From assembly GCA_041666965.1 (NCBI GenBank), contig JBAYFX010000007.1, forward strand, positions 1-43,641: a stretch of 43,641 bases of DNA, given 5' to 3'. Both the position numbers and the translations under genes were made by a program. Below the pieces are notes generated by a model. The model had not been told where the DNA came from, ran no database searches, and worked only from the letters and a program-made list of their open reading frames with translations. Below are positions 16,103-23,683 of this stretch, one piece after another; the first letter of the stretch is position 1, and each line of letters begins with the position of its first letter. This DNA is from JBAYFX01 sp041666965 (GTDB taxonomy: Bacteria > Patescibacteriota > Microgenomatia > UBA12405).

Positions 16103-17374
16103 ATGAAAGCGGGACACTTGATATTAGGACTAGCGATTGGAATAACAATTAATTTGTTTTTATTATCAAAACCTAGTTTGGTTTTGATAGCCAACGACCC
16201 ATGGTTGACCTGGAGCCAAGGAGCAGCTTTGGTGGGATCAATAATTCTGGTTTGGACCTATGTACTTAGCTCGAGACTAGCTTGGCTTGAAGATTGGTTT
16301 GGAGCTTACGATAAACTGTATCGACTCCATCATACTTTGGGAATAATGGCATTTATTTTAATAGCCAGCCACCCAATAAGCTTGGCGGTTAGAAGTTTAG
16401 CTAATGTAGAGGCGGCATTAAAATACTTATGGCCAATTCATGACCTGGTGTGGCTAGTGGGATGGAGTGGACTAATGCTGATGGTGGCCCTACTATTTTT
16501 GACAATTGTAGTCAAACTCCCCTACCAAATGTGGAAACTTAGCCACCAACTTATGGGGCTAGTAATGGTAGCAGCCGGGTTACATGTTTTTTTTATTAGC
16601 TCAGATGTGGCCCGATACTGGCCTTTAAGAGTGTGGATGCTGGGGTGGATTACAGTAGCATTGAGTGTGTTTATATATTTGAAGCTGATATATCCCAGGT
16701 GGGGACCGAAATTCAAATATAGAGTGAAAAGCGTAAAAATTGAGAGGGCGGTGGCAGAATTGGCACTTGAACCAATGGGTAAAAATATAAAATATCAGGG
16801 CGGGCAATTTGTGTTCATGAGCACTCAAGACGCAGAAATTGGGAGTGAAGAGCACCCCTATTCGATTGCTGGGGTAGAAGGAGACCATATTAAATTGGGA
16901 ATTAAAATGGTGGGTGATTACACCAAGAAATTAACTAAGTTAAGAGTGGGAACCGAGGTAACAATTCGGGGGCCTTACGGCCAACTGGGAAATAATTTTG
17001 GCTTTGAGAGAGGCGTGGTGTTGGTGGCGGGAGGGATTGGAATTACACCAATGCTGGGGATGTTGGACTGTGAAGCAAAAAATCCAAAAAGGCGGAAAAT
17101 TGATTTGATTTATGTAGTTAGAAACGTAAGTGAAGCCTACGGGGTGAGTAAATTAACAAAAATAAGACTTGATAATTTCAAATTCGAAGTATGGGAAAGT
17201 GAGAAAAAAGGAAGAATTGAATCTAAAAATATAATAGAAATGGTGAATAATCCGATTGAAAGACATTATATAATTTGCGGGGCACCGGGGATGATGTACC
17301 AACTTCGTGATGGACTGGTGGAAGTAGGAGTTAAACCCACTCGGATAAGTTTTGAGGATTTTGCGCTAAAATGA
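16103..17374 (+). CDS. ferric-reductase-like transmembrane flavoprotein
   Basis: This 423-residue protein joins a six-helix ferric-reductase domain to a cytosolic FAD/NAD(P)H module. Membrane His residues in RLHHTLG, IASHPIS, KLSHQLMG and AAGLHVFF can hold two hemes. The flavin motif is EEHPYSIAG near residue 253, the nucleotide motifs are VAGGIGITPML near 310 and YIICGAPGMM near 390, and the protein ends in FEDFALK. It would pass electrons from NAD(P)H through FAD and heme across the membrane. The upstream cytochrome b5-like protein, 3 bases away, could be acceptor or relay. The final acceptor is unknown. Confidence 0.87.
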   Translation: MKAGHLILGLAIGITINLFLLSKPSLVLIANDPWLTWSQGAALVGSIILVWTYVLSSRLAWLEDWFGAYDKLYRLHHTLGIMAFILIASHPISLAVRSLANVEAALKYLWPIHDLVWLVGWSGLMLMVALLFLTIVVKLPYQMWKLSHQLMGLVMVAAGLHVFFISSDVARYWPLRVWMLGWITVALSVFIYLKLIYPRWGPKFKYRVKSVKIERAVAELALEPMGKNIKYQGGQFVFMSTQDAEIGSEEHPYSIAGVEGDHIKLGIKMVGDYTKKLTKLRVGTEVTIRGPYGQLGNNFGFERGVVLVAGGIGITPMLGMLDCEAKNPKRRKIDLIYVVRNVSEAYGVSKLTKIRLDNFKFEVWESEKKGRIESKNIIEMVNNPIERHYIICGAPGMMYQLRDGLVEVGVKPTRISFEDFALK

Positions 17375-17378
17375 GGCG

Positions 17379-18830
17379 GTGATTAGAATTAACGGATTAA
17401 AATTTGGGTACAGCAAGCAGCCTCTATTTGAGGGGGTTGAATTGCTCGTGGAAGACGGCCAGAAGGCAGGTTTGGTGGGGGCCAACGGAGCGGGGAAGTC
17501 GACTTTATTTAAACTGATAACCGGTAAAGAAATGCCGGAAGGGGGCAGCGTAGAAACCAAGGGAAAAACAATCTACGTAGCCCAGGAGGTAAGCCGGGAC
17601 GAGGCAATGGAAAAAGCTAAAAATATTCGGGAGTACTTAGACCCGGAATTCAAAACCGAGGACTTTGAATTACGCCGAATAATGGGGGGTCTGGAAATGA
17701 GTTTCGTTGATTGGAACTTAAACCCACTAAAACTGAGCGGTGGGCAAAAAACAAAGCTAGCCATAGCTAGGGCACTTTTGGCTTATCCAGATAACCTATT
17801 AATGGACGAACCAACTAACTTTTTGGATATAGGCGGTAAGAAATGGATTATGTCATTTTTGGCTGATTATCCGGGAACAGTACTATTGGTGTCACATGAT
17901 TTAAATTTGCTTGATAGGAATATTGACAAGGTACTTTATATTAACCCCCAGACAAAAATAGTGGACACTTATGCGGGGAATTACTCCAGTTTTATAAAAC
18001 TAAAAGCACAAAGAGAAGCTATGTTGATTCGACAAATTGAAGCGGAGCAAAAACACATTAAACAGATGAAAGAAGGATTGGTTAAAATGGCCAGATTTTC
18101 ATCAGAAAAGGGGGTGCGTCAGAGAATGAACTTAAAACGTAGAGTGGAACAAGCAATAACCAAACTTCCCCCAATGCCAACTGACGTTAAAAAAATAAAA
18201 TTAGTTCTACCTGAACCGGAATGGGTAGGATCACTACCGGTGTGGATTAAAAACATCAGTAAAAGTTACGGAACCAAAAAAGTCTTAACCGAAGTTAACT
18301 TGGACATTAAGAGAGGAGAAAGGGTGGCCTTGGTGGGGGTCAACGGAGCGGGGAAAAGCACGTTAATTAAAATAATTTGTAATTTTGTTGAGGCTGACGG
18401 GGGAGAAGTTATTAAAGACCCAAAACTAAAGATGGGGTATTACTCTCAGGAATTTGAAAACTGGGAAGAAGAAGCCAGAGTTGGAGAATGCTTTAGGGAA
18501 AAATGTCAAATGAATGAGAGCCGGGCTAGACCGATTTTGGCAAGATTTCTTTTAGGTGAAGATAAAATATATCAGAAGGTTAAAAGCTTGTCCGGAGGGG
18601 AAAAAACCCGGCTGGCAATTGCGGCATTACTGGGACAAAACTATAACTTATTGGTATTGGACGAACCAACGACCTACTTGGACGTAATGTCTCAGAGAGT
18701 GATTTTGGAGGCGCTTAAAGAATACCGAGGGGCAATACTAATAGTTAGCCACACCCCAGAGTTTTTGGAGGAACTGGGGATTAAGAAAAGACTATTGTTG
18801 CCGGAAAACAAGTTAATAGAAAATCTTTAG
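17379..18830 (+). CDS. ABC-F family ATPase
   Basis: This 483-residue soluble protein has two ABC domains in tandem and no membrane part. The first has Walker A GANGAGKST, signature LSGGQKTKLAIARALL and Walker B LLMDEPTNFLD. The second has GVNGAGKST, LSGGEKTRLAIAALL and LLVLDEPTTYLD. The linker between them is basic and helical (KHIKQMKEGLVKMARF), as in ribosome-binding ABC-F proteins. The family acts on stalled or antibiotic-bound ribosomes. It starts with GTG only 4 bases after the flavoprotein stop, so it is probably co-transcribed. Confidence 0.9.
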   Translation: MIRINGLKFGYSKQPLFEGVELLVEDGQKAGLVGANGAGKSTLFKLITGKEMPEGGSVETKGKTIYVAQEVSRDEAMEKAKNIREYLDPEFKTEDFELRRIMGGLEMSFVDWNLNPLKLSGGQKTKLAIARALLAYPDNLLMDEPTNFLDIGGKKWIMSFLADYPGTVLLVSHDLNLLDRNIDKVLYINPQTKIVDTYAGNYSSFIKLKAQREAMLIRQIEAEQKHIKQMKEGLVKMARFSSEKGVRQRMNLKRRVEQAITKLPPMPTDVKKIKLVLPEPEWVGSLPVWIKNISKSYGTKKVLTEVNLDIKRGERVALVGVNGAGKSTLIKIICNFVEADGGEVIKDPKLKMGYYSQEFENWEEEARVGECFREKCQMNESRARPILARFLLGEDKIYQKVKSLSGGEKTRLAIAALLGQNYNLLVLDEPTTYLDVMSQRVILEALKEYRGAILIVSHTPEFLEELGIKKRLLLPENKLIENL

Positions 18831-18839
18831 AGTTAAACC

Positions 18840-19079
18840 TTATGGGTTTGAAGTGGGGGGAATGACAGTGTCACCCGGGGAGGGATTGATATTAACGTCA
18901 ATTTGATTGGGAACGTTGATTTGAGGAGTAGAACCGAAGTTAGCCCTGCGGAGAGCAGGCAAACCATAAATATAGAAAAGCGCGCCTAATAATAAAATCG
19001 AGATTAGGGCAACCACTGGACCAAGACCGTTATTGGTGTTCTGTGGCACGGGAGGCGGATTATTGACAATAGTAGTCAT
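18840..19079 (-). CDS. small membrane protein with Pro/Asn-rich ends
   Basis: This 79-residue protein has one transmembrane helix (about 22-42, VVALISILLLGALFYIYGL) flanked by an Asn/Pro-rich N-terminus and a C-terminal stretch rich in Asn, Pro and Ile (PQINVPNQIDVNINPSPGD). Similar small proteins with PNQIDVNI-like tails occur in Microgenomates and related groups (from memory). No function is known. It converges on the ABC-F gene with 9 bases between. Confidence 0.65.
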   Translation of the reverse strand: MTTIVNNPPPVPQNTNNGLGPVVALISILLLGALFYIYGLPALRRANFGSTPQINVPNQIDVNINPSPGDTVIPPTSNP

Positions 19080-19080
19080 A

Positions 19081-19247
19081 AATTGGTTAAAAAAATGGTA
19101 ACTGGGCTAATATCTCTTTTTTAAATAACAATTGATTAAGCTAGTGGTAAGAAAAATATATAGGGCGGGTGTTAAGAAAAAATCTAGTTACTGAATTCTT
19201 ACATTGAGCCGGATTTATTCTTGCGCCTTGAAAATACAATTGATTAA
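19081..19247. repeat. three copies of AATTGRTTAA in an intergenic region
   Basis: The 202-base gap between two small-gene starts holds no gene I can support. It contains AATTGGTTAA at 19081-19090 and two identical 12-mers ACAATTGATTAA at 19128-19139 and 19236-19247. The spacing and position upstream of the GlsB/YeaQ-type gene would fit regulator sites, but the region is A/T-rich and chance is possible. Confidence 0.35.
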
Positions 19248-19281
19248 CTGAGTGATCAGTAATTAATAATTAAAATTAATT

Positions 19282-19533
19282 ATGAGTATTCTTTTGTGGA
19301 TAGTGTTGGGGGCATTGGCTGGCTGGATAAGTTCAATGATAATGAATACAAACGCCAGCCAGGGAATAATGGGTGACATAGTGTTAGGAGTTGTGGGGGC
19401 GGTGATTGGGGGCTTTTTAATGAGCTTACTGGGCCAACCGGGGGTAACCGGATTTAATTTATACAGCTTATTTGTAGCTATAATTGGAGCTGTAGTACTG
19501 GTGTACTTGGGTCACGCTGTAGCCCGCCGCTAA
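19282..19533 (+). CDS. GlsB/YeaQ/YmgE-family small membrane protein
   Basis: This 83-residue protein has three hydrophobic segments with the Gly-rich pattern of the transglycosylase-associated family: VLGALAGWISSMI, GDIVLGVVGAVIGGFLM, and a final helix ending in GHAVARR. Family members are stress-linked inner-membrane proteins of unclear activity. TAAAAT (19271-19276) lies 5 bases before the ATG. It is followed by a strong intrinsic terminator. Confidence 0.88.
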   Translation: MSILLWIVLGALAGWISSMIMNTNASQGIMGDIVLGVVGAVIGGFLMSLLGQPGVTGFNLYSLFVAIIGAVVLVYLGHAVARR

Positions 19534-19547
19534 ATTGACTTATAATT

Positions 19548-19580
19548 AACCCGTAACATTTAATCTGTTACGGGTTTTTT
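19548..19580 (+). terminator. strong intrinsic terminator abutting the next start codon
   Basis: AACCCGTAAC (19548-19557) pairs with GTTACGGGTT (19567-19576) in a 10-bp stem with a 9-base loop, and the T-run continues to 19580. The ATG of the next gene is at 19581. A TATAAT at 19541-19546 lies just upstream, so transcription starting there would immediately transcribe the hairpin. Confidence 0.8.
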
Positions 19581-19946
19581 ATGGAAAAAGAAATTAAAAG
19601 TAAAATCAGACACAGGATTCAAAATCAGCTGGGAATTACCATGTTGGAGGCGGGAATGGAGAATCCAAACCGAGATAGGTTAGTAAAAAAACTGAAAATT
19701 ATTTCGATACTAACCGAGATTTTAGGCCAGTTGGAAAAAGATCAGAATGAAATAGAAGTACCGCTAAATTTAATTGACACTACAGCACCCCAGGGTGGCT
19801 TGATGGTTAAAAGACGACCCCTTGAAGTGGAAGTCTCTAAGTTGAAGGCAGCGCTAGGTCCAGAGGTAAACCCGTGGCCAGAAATTGCCATGCTCGAGGA
19901 TTACCTAACTCATTTAACCGCAAGCATAACCAAAGCCGCGGAGTGA
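19581..19946 (+). CDS. hypothetical 121-residue helical protein
   Basis: I do not recognise this family. The protein is soluble, charged and mostly helical (SKIRHRIQNQLGITMLEAG, KKLKIISILTEILGQLEKD), with a Pro-containing middle. The first ATG lies directly after a terminator T-run. ATG at 19641 is an alternative start. The 3' end overlaps the convergent response regulator gene by 33 bases. Confidence 0.6.
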   Translation: MEKEIKSKIRHRIQNQLGITMLEAGMENPNRDRLVKKLKIISILTEILGQLEKDQNEIEVPLNLIDTTAPQGGLMVKRRPLEVEVSKLKAALGPEVNPWPEIAMLEDYLTHLTASITKAAE

Positions 19947-20576
19947 GCGGATGAGTTTAGGTTCAAAGTCGCGATCAATTTTTCGCCTTAGATAGCCAAT
20001 ATAAACATCGACTACCCGGGAATTAACATCGTATTGGTATTCCCACACATGGTTGAGAATCAACTCGCGCGACATTACCTGACCACTGTGATTCATTAAA
20101 TATTCAAGCAAACGAAACTCTTGGGGGGACAAAGGAATAACTTTATCCAGACGTTTGACGACTTTTGTTTGAGTGTCGAGTGACAAGTCACCGACCTCAA
20201 TCACTTTGCGGGCTGATTGACGAAGGCGGGCATGAATACGAGCTAAAAGCTCATCAAATTCGAAAGGTTTAGTCAGATAATCATCGCCCCCAGCATTGAA
20301 GCCTTTCAATTTATCCTGAATACTGGTGTTACCGGTTAAAAAGATGATGGGAACTTCAGGATATATTTTTTTGAGCTCCTTGGCAACCATTGTCCCGTTA
20401 ATATCGGGAAGATTCATGTCCAAAACAATAAGTTGAGGCCGAGTATTCTCGACCAATTTAATGGCATTAACACCATTGGGGGCACCTGAAACTAAATAAC
20501 CTGCTTGACTTAGTTTATTTTTGAGGAAATCCAACATTTCCGGATCATCCTCAACTATTAGAATTCGATAATCCAT
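19914..20576 (-). CDS. OmpR-family response regulator
   Basis: This 220-residue protein has a receiver domain with acidic VEDD (residues 8-11), phospho-acceptor Asp53 in VLDMNLPD, Thr in FLTGN and Lys in YLTKPF. A winged-helix DNA-binding domain follows (LSPQEFRLLEYLMNHSG, SRVVDVYIGYLRRKI, IRSLRGFGYACG). No histidine kinase gene is in the window, so its partner lies elsewhere or it is an orphan. TTAAAT lies 5 bases before the ATG on the - strand. Confidence 0.92.
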   Translation of the reverse strand: MDYRILIVEDDPEMLDFLKNKLSQAGYLVSGAPNGVNAIKLVENTRPQLIVLDMNLPDINGTMVAKELKKIYPEVPIIFLTGNTSIQDKLKGFNAGGDDYLTKPFEFDELLARIHARLRQSARKVIEVGDLSLDTQTKVVKRLDKVIPLSPQEFRLLEYLMNHSGQVMSRELILNHVWEYQYDVNSRVVDVYIGYLRRKIDRDFEPKLIRSLRGFGYACG

Positions 20577-20607
20577 GGTTTATTTAACAATTAACATAGT
20601 TTAACAA

Positions 20608-20886
20608 TTACTTACGTGGAGAGGACGGAAGAGTCTTCCGTTCGTTTGGACCGGTTTGGTTTTTAATATTGGAAATCTTTTTTTTGACATCCTTGACGAC
20701 AGGCTTAACCTTTGTTTGAAATTTTTTAGCTTCTAGGCTTACACGGGACTTAGCCTGATTAAAAGCTCGTTTAACTTTGTCCCGATTCTCCTTTTTACTT
20801 AAAGCAACTGCGGCGGCAACACCAGCGGCACCAATAGCAGCGCCAACAACTCCGCCAACGAAAGTATTTGATTTATTATTGGCCAT
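20608..20886 (-). CDS. YtxH-like small protein
   Basis: This 92-residue protein has a Gly/Ala-rich N-terminal hydrophobic helix (FVGGVVGAAIGAAGVAAAVA) and then a long basic helix (KVKRAFNQAKSRVSLEAKK, VKDVKKKISNIKNQ). The layout is that of YtxH/gas-vesicle-like stress proteins. It overlaps the upstream membrane gene by 11 bases, so the pair is one unit. Confidence 0.72.
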   Translation of the reverse strand: MANNKSNTFVGGVVGAAIGAAGVAAAVALSKKENRDKVKRAFNQAKSRVSLEAKKFQTKVKPVVKDVKKKISNIKNQTGPNERKTLPSSPRK

Positions 20887-21124
20887 TTCTTTTTTTAGAA
20901 ATTAAATTTTTAACAAAGTTAAATATAAATAAAGAAGTATTTAGAGGTGGAAGATTGAGAGTAGATTTTTCCTGAGCATTGAGGGCAGCCACCCGGACAG
21001 ACTCAACGGCTTTTTTAATTTCAGCAGTAAGATTTAAAGTGATGAAAAATATAAAAATCAACAAAGAGGAAAGTAATACTTGAGATAAAATGTTAGTAAG
21101 GTAGAAGATATCTTGTAAGGACAT
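20876..21124 (-). CDS. small single-helix membrane protein
   Basis: This 82-residue protein has a strong N-terminal membrane helix (about 10-32, ILSQVLLSSLLIFIFFITL), then an amphipathic helix (TAEIKKAVESVRVAAL) and a basic end. The layout fits small proteins that sit beside YtxH-like partners, but I assign no family. TACACT on the - strand lies exactly 5 bases before its ATG. Confidence 0.6.
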   Translation of the reverse strand: MSLQDIFYLTNILSQVLLSSLLIFIFFITLNLTAEIKKAVESVRVAALNAQEKSTLNLPPLNTSLFIFNFVKNLISKKRNGQ

Positions 21125-21201
21125 AGATCAGTGTAAGAATGGGTCGTGGTGGGAGCAAAAGATTTACGTAAGAATTAAGTAAGGATGGGGTAGAATTAAT
21201 A

Positions 21202-22026
21202 ATGAAAATCAGAGGGGGGACAAAAAGATGGTTGATGGCAGTGGGAATTGTAAGCGCGGGAGTGCTATTAATGTCTTTGGTGATTACCTGGGGTGGAGAG
21301 ATGACAGCCCGATGGTGGAAAATAAATAGACCATTAAGTAAAGTGAGTGCCACGGGAATATTGACTAAAACAAATATAAGTACAAAAGGGGAAGAATTTT
21401 TTTTGATTTTGGACAATTATTGGTGGGACAACCAGAGGCCGATATTTAAAATTCAGGTGATGCCGGTGAGTACTAATTGGCCACAAGTAAGAAAACTGGT
21501 AGGGACAAGCGTAAAAATTGAGGGAATTAGAGACTATTCTAAACCGGAAAAGCTAACGATTGGAGCAATAGAGTCTAGCTTGAGTAGTGAAAATATTGAG
21601 GGAAAAAGGAGGGTGGACAATGAAAGCTGGAATAGTGTGATGGAGGTTGGCTTGGGAGTGCGGGTTAAATATCCAAAAAATATGATTAAAAAAACCGGGA
21701 GTTTTAACCAACAAAAAACCTGGGTTTGGGAAGGGATAAGCCAGGACGTTGGTGAGGTGTGGGGAATGACTATTGGCAGTGACCGCCCTTGGTCTGGGGA
21801 AAGCAGGTTGTGTGAGGGGGACAACTGGGGTTGCCGCCAAATTGGAATTATTAAAATACTAATTGGGGGAAAAGAGTATGAGACACCGATTTGGGTAACC
21901 GGAAGCGGGGGGAGAATTTTTCAATTTGTATTTGAGGGGGCGGTGGGGCAACCGGTGGTGACCGGATACTATGCCGTAAAAAGCCAAGGACAGCTGTTGG
22001 CCGATATTCTAAGCCAAATAAGATAG
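21202..22026 (+). CDS. hypothetical exported or membrane-anchored protein
   Basis: This 274-residue protein has one N-terminal membrane segment (about 10-31). A beta-rich external part follows in two blocks: residues ~45-120 (VSATGILTKTNI, FFLILDNYWWD, VGTSVKIEGIRDYS, an OB-like pattern) and ~145-270 with two Cys (RLCEGDNWGC) likely to form a disulfide. I recognise no family. TAGAAT (21191-21196) lies 5 bases before the ATG. The CAP-domain gene follows after 15 bases. Confidence 0.65.
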   Translation: MKIRGGTKRWLMAVGIVSAGVLLMSLVITWGGEMTARWWKINRPLSKVSATGILTKTNISTKGEEFFLILDNYWWDNQRPIFKIQVMPVSTNWPQVRKLVGTSVKIEGIRDYSKPEKLTIGAIESSLSSENIEGKRRVDNESWNSVMEVGLGVRVKYPKNMIKKTGSFNQQKTWVWEGISQDVGEVWGMTIGSDRPWSGESRLCEGDNWGCRQIGIIKILIGGKEYETPIWVTGSGGRIFQFVFEGAVGQPVVTGYYAVKSQGQLLADILSQIR

Positions 22027-22041
22027 GGGTTAAAATAGGAC

Positions 22042-22689
22042 ATGGTAAAACTTGTAGTAGGTTGGTGGATGATGGTGATTAATTGGCTGTGGGGAGTACC
22101 ACAAGAATTAATTACCATGAGGCTGCCTCAGGAAATAGTGGTGACAATAATTCCCGCTCCAACATCGACATTGCCACTTAAACCCACCAAAATCATTACC
22201 CCACAGCCAATAAGGGTTGTTGATGACCCTAACTTACCTAAAGAGTGGGGTGTGGCCAAACAAATCGGGGAGCACACCTGGACAATGAGGGTAGGCCAAG
22301 ATTCTGTTATGGCCACTCCAAAAGAAATCTTAGTCGCTCTAAATGATTACCGGAGAAGGAATGGGGTGGCAGAATTGATGTGGGATGAAAAACTGACCGC
22401 TTACGCTCAAAACAGGGCGGATTTTTTTGAAACCAACCAGAGATTAGACTCGCACGTTGGATTTGGAGATTATTTGGAAAACCAAGACGGTTTTAATAAG
22501 CTGGGATTTAACGCTGTTGGAGAAAATTCATCTTATGGTTACACCATGACCGGAACCCATTTAATTGAGTGGATATTTGCCGGAGATGAGCCACATAACA
22601 AAAATCAATTAAACAAGGATTGGGCTTATGTGGGCGTGGGAGTAAACGGGAACGCAGTAGATATTATTTTTGGAACCGGGAAGTTTTAG
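22042..22689 (+). CDS. CAP/SCP-domain extracellular protein
   Basis: This 215-residue protein has an N-terminal signal or anchor and a Pro/Thr-rich spacer. Its CAP domain shows the family pattern ILVALNDYRRRNGVAELMWDEKLTAYAQNRA, with a His in DSHVGF, GENSSYGY, and GTHLIEWIFAGDEPHNKNQ near the end. CAP proteins are secreted and bind lipids, sterols or wall components. TAAAAT (22031-22036) lies 5 bases before the ATG, so the gene may have its own promoter despite the short gap to the upstream gene. Confidence 0.82.
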   Translation: MVKLVVGWWMMVINWLWGVPQELITMRLPQEIVVTIIPAPTSTLPLKPTKIITPQPIRVVDDPNLPKEWGVAKQIGEHTWTMRVGQDSVMATPKEILVALNDYRRRNGVAELMWDEKLTAYAQNRADFFETNQRLDSHVGFGDYLENQDGFNKLGFNAVGENSSYGYTMTGTHLIEWIFAGDEPHNKNQLNKDWAYVGVGVNGNAVDIIFGTGKF

Positions 22690-22958
22690 GGATTGCGCTC
22701 GACTTTAATAGTACAGTCGGTTACGAGGGCAGCCACGGCCCCAACAGCAGCCAAAGGCGGTGCTAAAAGTGCCCCGACAACACCCAAAGTAAGAGGTAAA
22801 ACTAAAATAGTTTTACCTTCCTTGTTTAAGATGGTAATACTACGAATGTTACCTTGGGCGATTAATTCTTTAACCCGTTTTAAAAGATCCTCACCGCGAA
22901 CTGAAAAAGATTCGGTTTCGGGAGGAGTAGTTGTTTTTTTTGAATTAGCTTGAGGCAT
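22686..22958 (-). CDS. DUF4342-like small protein
   Basis: This 90-residue protein has the pattern FSVRGEDLLKRVKELIAQGN, then ITILNKEGKTILVLPLTLGVVG and a Gly/Ala-rich hydrophobic hairpin ending DCTIKVER. I recognise this as the DUF4342 type, a small protein with an amphipathic N-terminus and a membrane-like C-terminus of unknown function. It has a good promoter of its own and overlaps the CAP gene by 4 bases at the 3' end. Confidence 0.78.
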   Translation of the reverse strand: MPQANSKKTTTPPETESFSVRGEDLLKRVKELIAQGNIRSITILNKEGKTILVLPLTLGVVGALLAPPLAAVGAVAALVTDCTIKVERNP

Positions 22959-22963
22959 AGATT

Positions 22964-22992
22964 ATTTTAAAAAACATTGTCTATTTCGTCAA
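22964..22992 (-). promoter_or_regulatory. promoter of the DUF4342-like gene
   Basis: On the - strand, TTGACG (complement of 22987-22992), 17 bases and TAAAAT (complement of 22964-22969) form a near-consensus promoter. The ATG follows after 5 bases, so the transcript should be leaderless. Confidence 0.6.
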
Positions 22993-23042
22993 TGTTTTTT
23001 GTTCCGCTTTGAATTCGCTTCGCTTATTTATTTTTATCGCTT

Positions 23043-23055
23043 AGCCTAATAGGCT
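23043..23055. promoter_or_regulatory. dyad AGCCTA-A-TAGGCT upstream of the CsoR/CstR-like gene
   Basis: A perfect 6-1-6 inverted repeat lies about 44 bases upstream of the -35 box of the next gene. It has no T-tract and too small a loop to be a terminator. It could be an additional protein-binding site. Confidence 0.3.
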
Positions 23056-23086
23056 GTCGCTATCTTGGAATATCACATTTATCATG

Positions 23087-23114
23087 TTGACACCCCAGGG
23101 GGGTGTGCTAAGAT
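23087..23114 (+). promoter_or_regulatory. promoter with CsoR-type operator in its spacer
   Basis: TTGACA (23087-23092), a 16-base spacer and TAAGAT (23109-23114) lie 5 bases before the ATG at 23120. The perfect inverted repeat ACACCCC-AGG-GGGGTGT (23090-23106) fills the spacer. G/C-tract repeats of this kind are typical CsoR-family operators, so the downstream repressor probably controls itself here. Confidence 0.72.
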
Positions 23115-23119
23115 AGGGA

Positions 23120-23350
23120 ATGAAAACAGTCAATCAACGTTTAAATAATATCACCGGACAGATTGAAGGGGTAAAGAAGATGATTGATAAAGGTGAGGAT
23201 TGTACTAAAGTGTTAATTCAGCTGAAAGCGATTAAATCGGCAGTGGAAGGAGTGGTAGATGAAATGGTAAACCATGAAATTGACCGATGTTTGAAAGATA
23301 TAAACCAAAATGATAAGAAATTATTAATTAATTTAAAAAAATATGTCTAA
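23120..23350 (+). CDS. CsoR/CstR-family repressor
   Basis: This 75-residue all-helical protein matches the CsoR/FrmR/RcnR family: RLNNITGQIEGVKKMIDKGEDC, then VLIQLKAIKSAVEGVV. Cys28 and Cys57 have the 29-residue spacing of the two conserved Cys of CsoR and CstR. The Cu-ligand His that should lie four residues before the second Cys is Glu53, with a His one position earlier (His52). The two-Cys set without that His resembles persulfide-sensing CstR, so the signal could be sulfur or thiol stress rather than Cu(I). It lies directly behind its presumed operator and overlaps the thioredoxin gene by 8 bases. Confidence 0.85.
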   Translation: MKTVNQRLNNITGQIEGVKKMIDKGEDCTKVLIQLKAIKSAVEGVVDEMVNHEIDRCLKDINQNDKKLLINLKKYV

Positions 23351-23675
23351 TTTAACAGATGTAACCGCCGTTAATTTTGAAAATGAAGTTTTAAAGTCCC
23401 CACTACCAGTATTGGTAGATTTTTGGGCACCTTGGTGCGGACCGTGCTTGATGATGGGGCCGGTGCTGGAGGAAATTGCTTCTCAAAATGAGGGGAAGAT
23501 GAAAGTCGTTAAAATTAATACCGATTTACCGGAAAACCAGGCTTTGGCATTTCAGTACCAAATTAACAGTATTCCGAACATGAAAGTGTTTAAAGGTGGA
23601 ACACTAGTTAAGGAATTAGTAGGATTCCGGCCCAAAGAAGTATTAATTAACGACCTGTCTGAAGTAATAGGATAA
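23343..23675 (+). CDS. trxA: thioredoxin
   Basis: This 110-residue single-domain thioredoxin has the active site WAPWCGPC near residue 30 and the cis-Pro in NSIPNM near 73, with VDFWAPWCGPC and KVFKGGTLVKELVG as in TrxA. It reduces protein disulfides in the cytoplasm. Its start overlaps the CsoR/CstR-like gene by 8 bases, so it is presumably controlled by that repressor. Confidence 0.93.
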   Translation: MSNLTDVTAVNFENEVLKSPLPVLVDFWAPWCGPCLMMGPVLEEIASQNEGKMKVVKINTDLPENQALAFQYQINSIPNMKVFKGGTLVKELVGFRPKEVLINDLSEVIG

Positions 23676-23683
23676 GATAAGTC

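Noticed and set aside
15770..16117. Long open frame antisense to the cytochrome b5-like gene
   Set aside because: It lies wholly opposite a gene with a good promoter and domain pattern, and its own translation shows no domain or plausible start signal.
22959..23119. A small RNA or tRNA in the gap before the CsoR/CstR-like gene
   Set aside because: No cloverleaf or conserved tRNA bases are present. The gap is explained by two divergent promoters and operator-like repeats.
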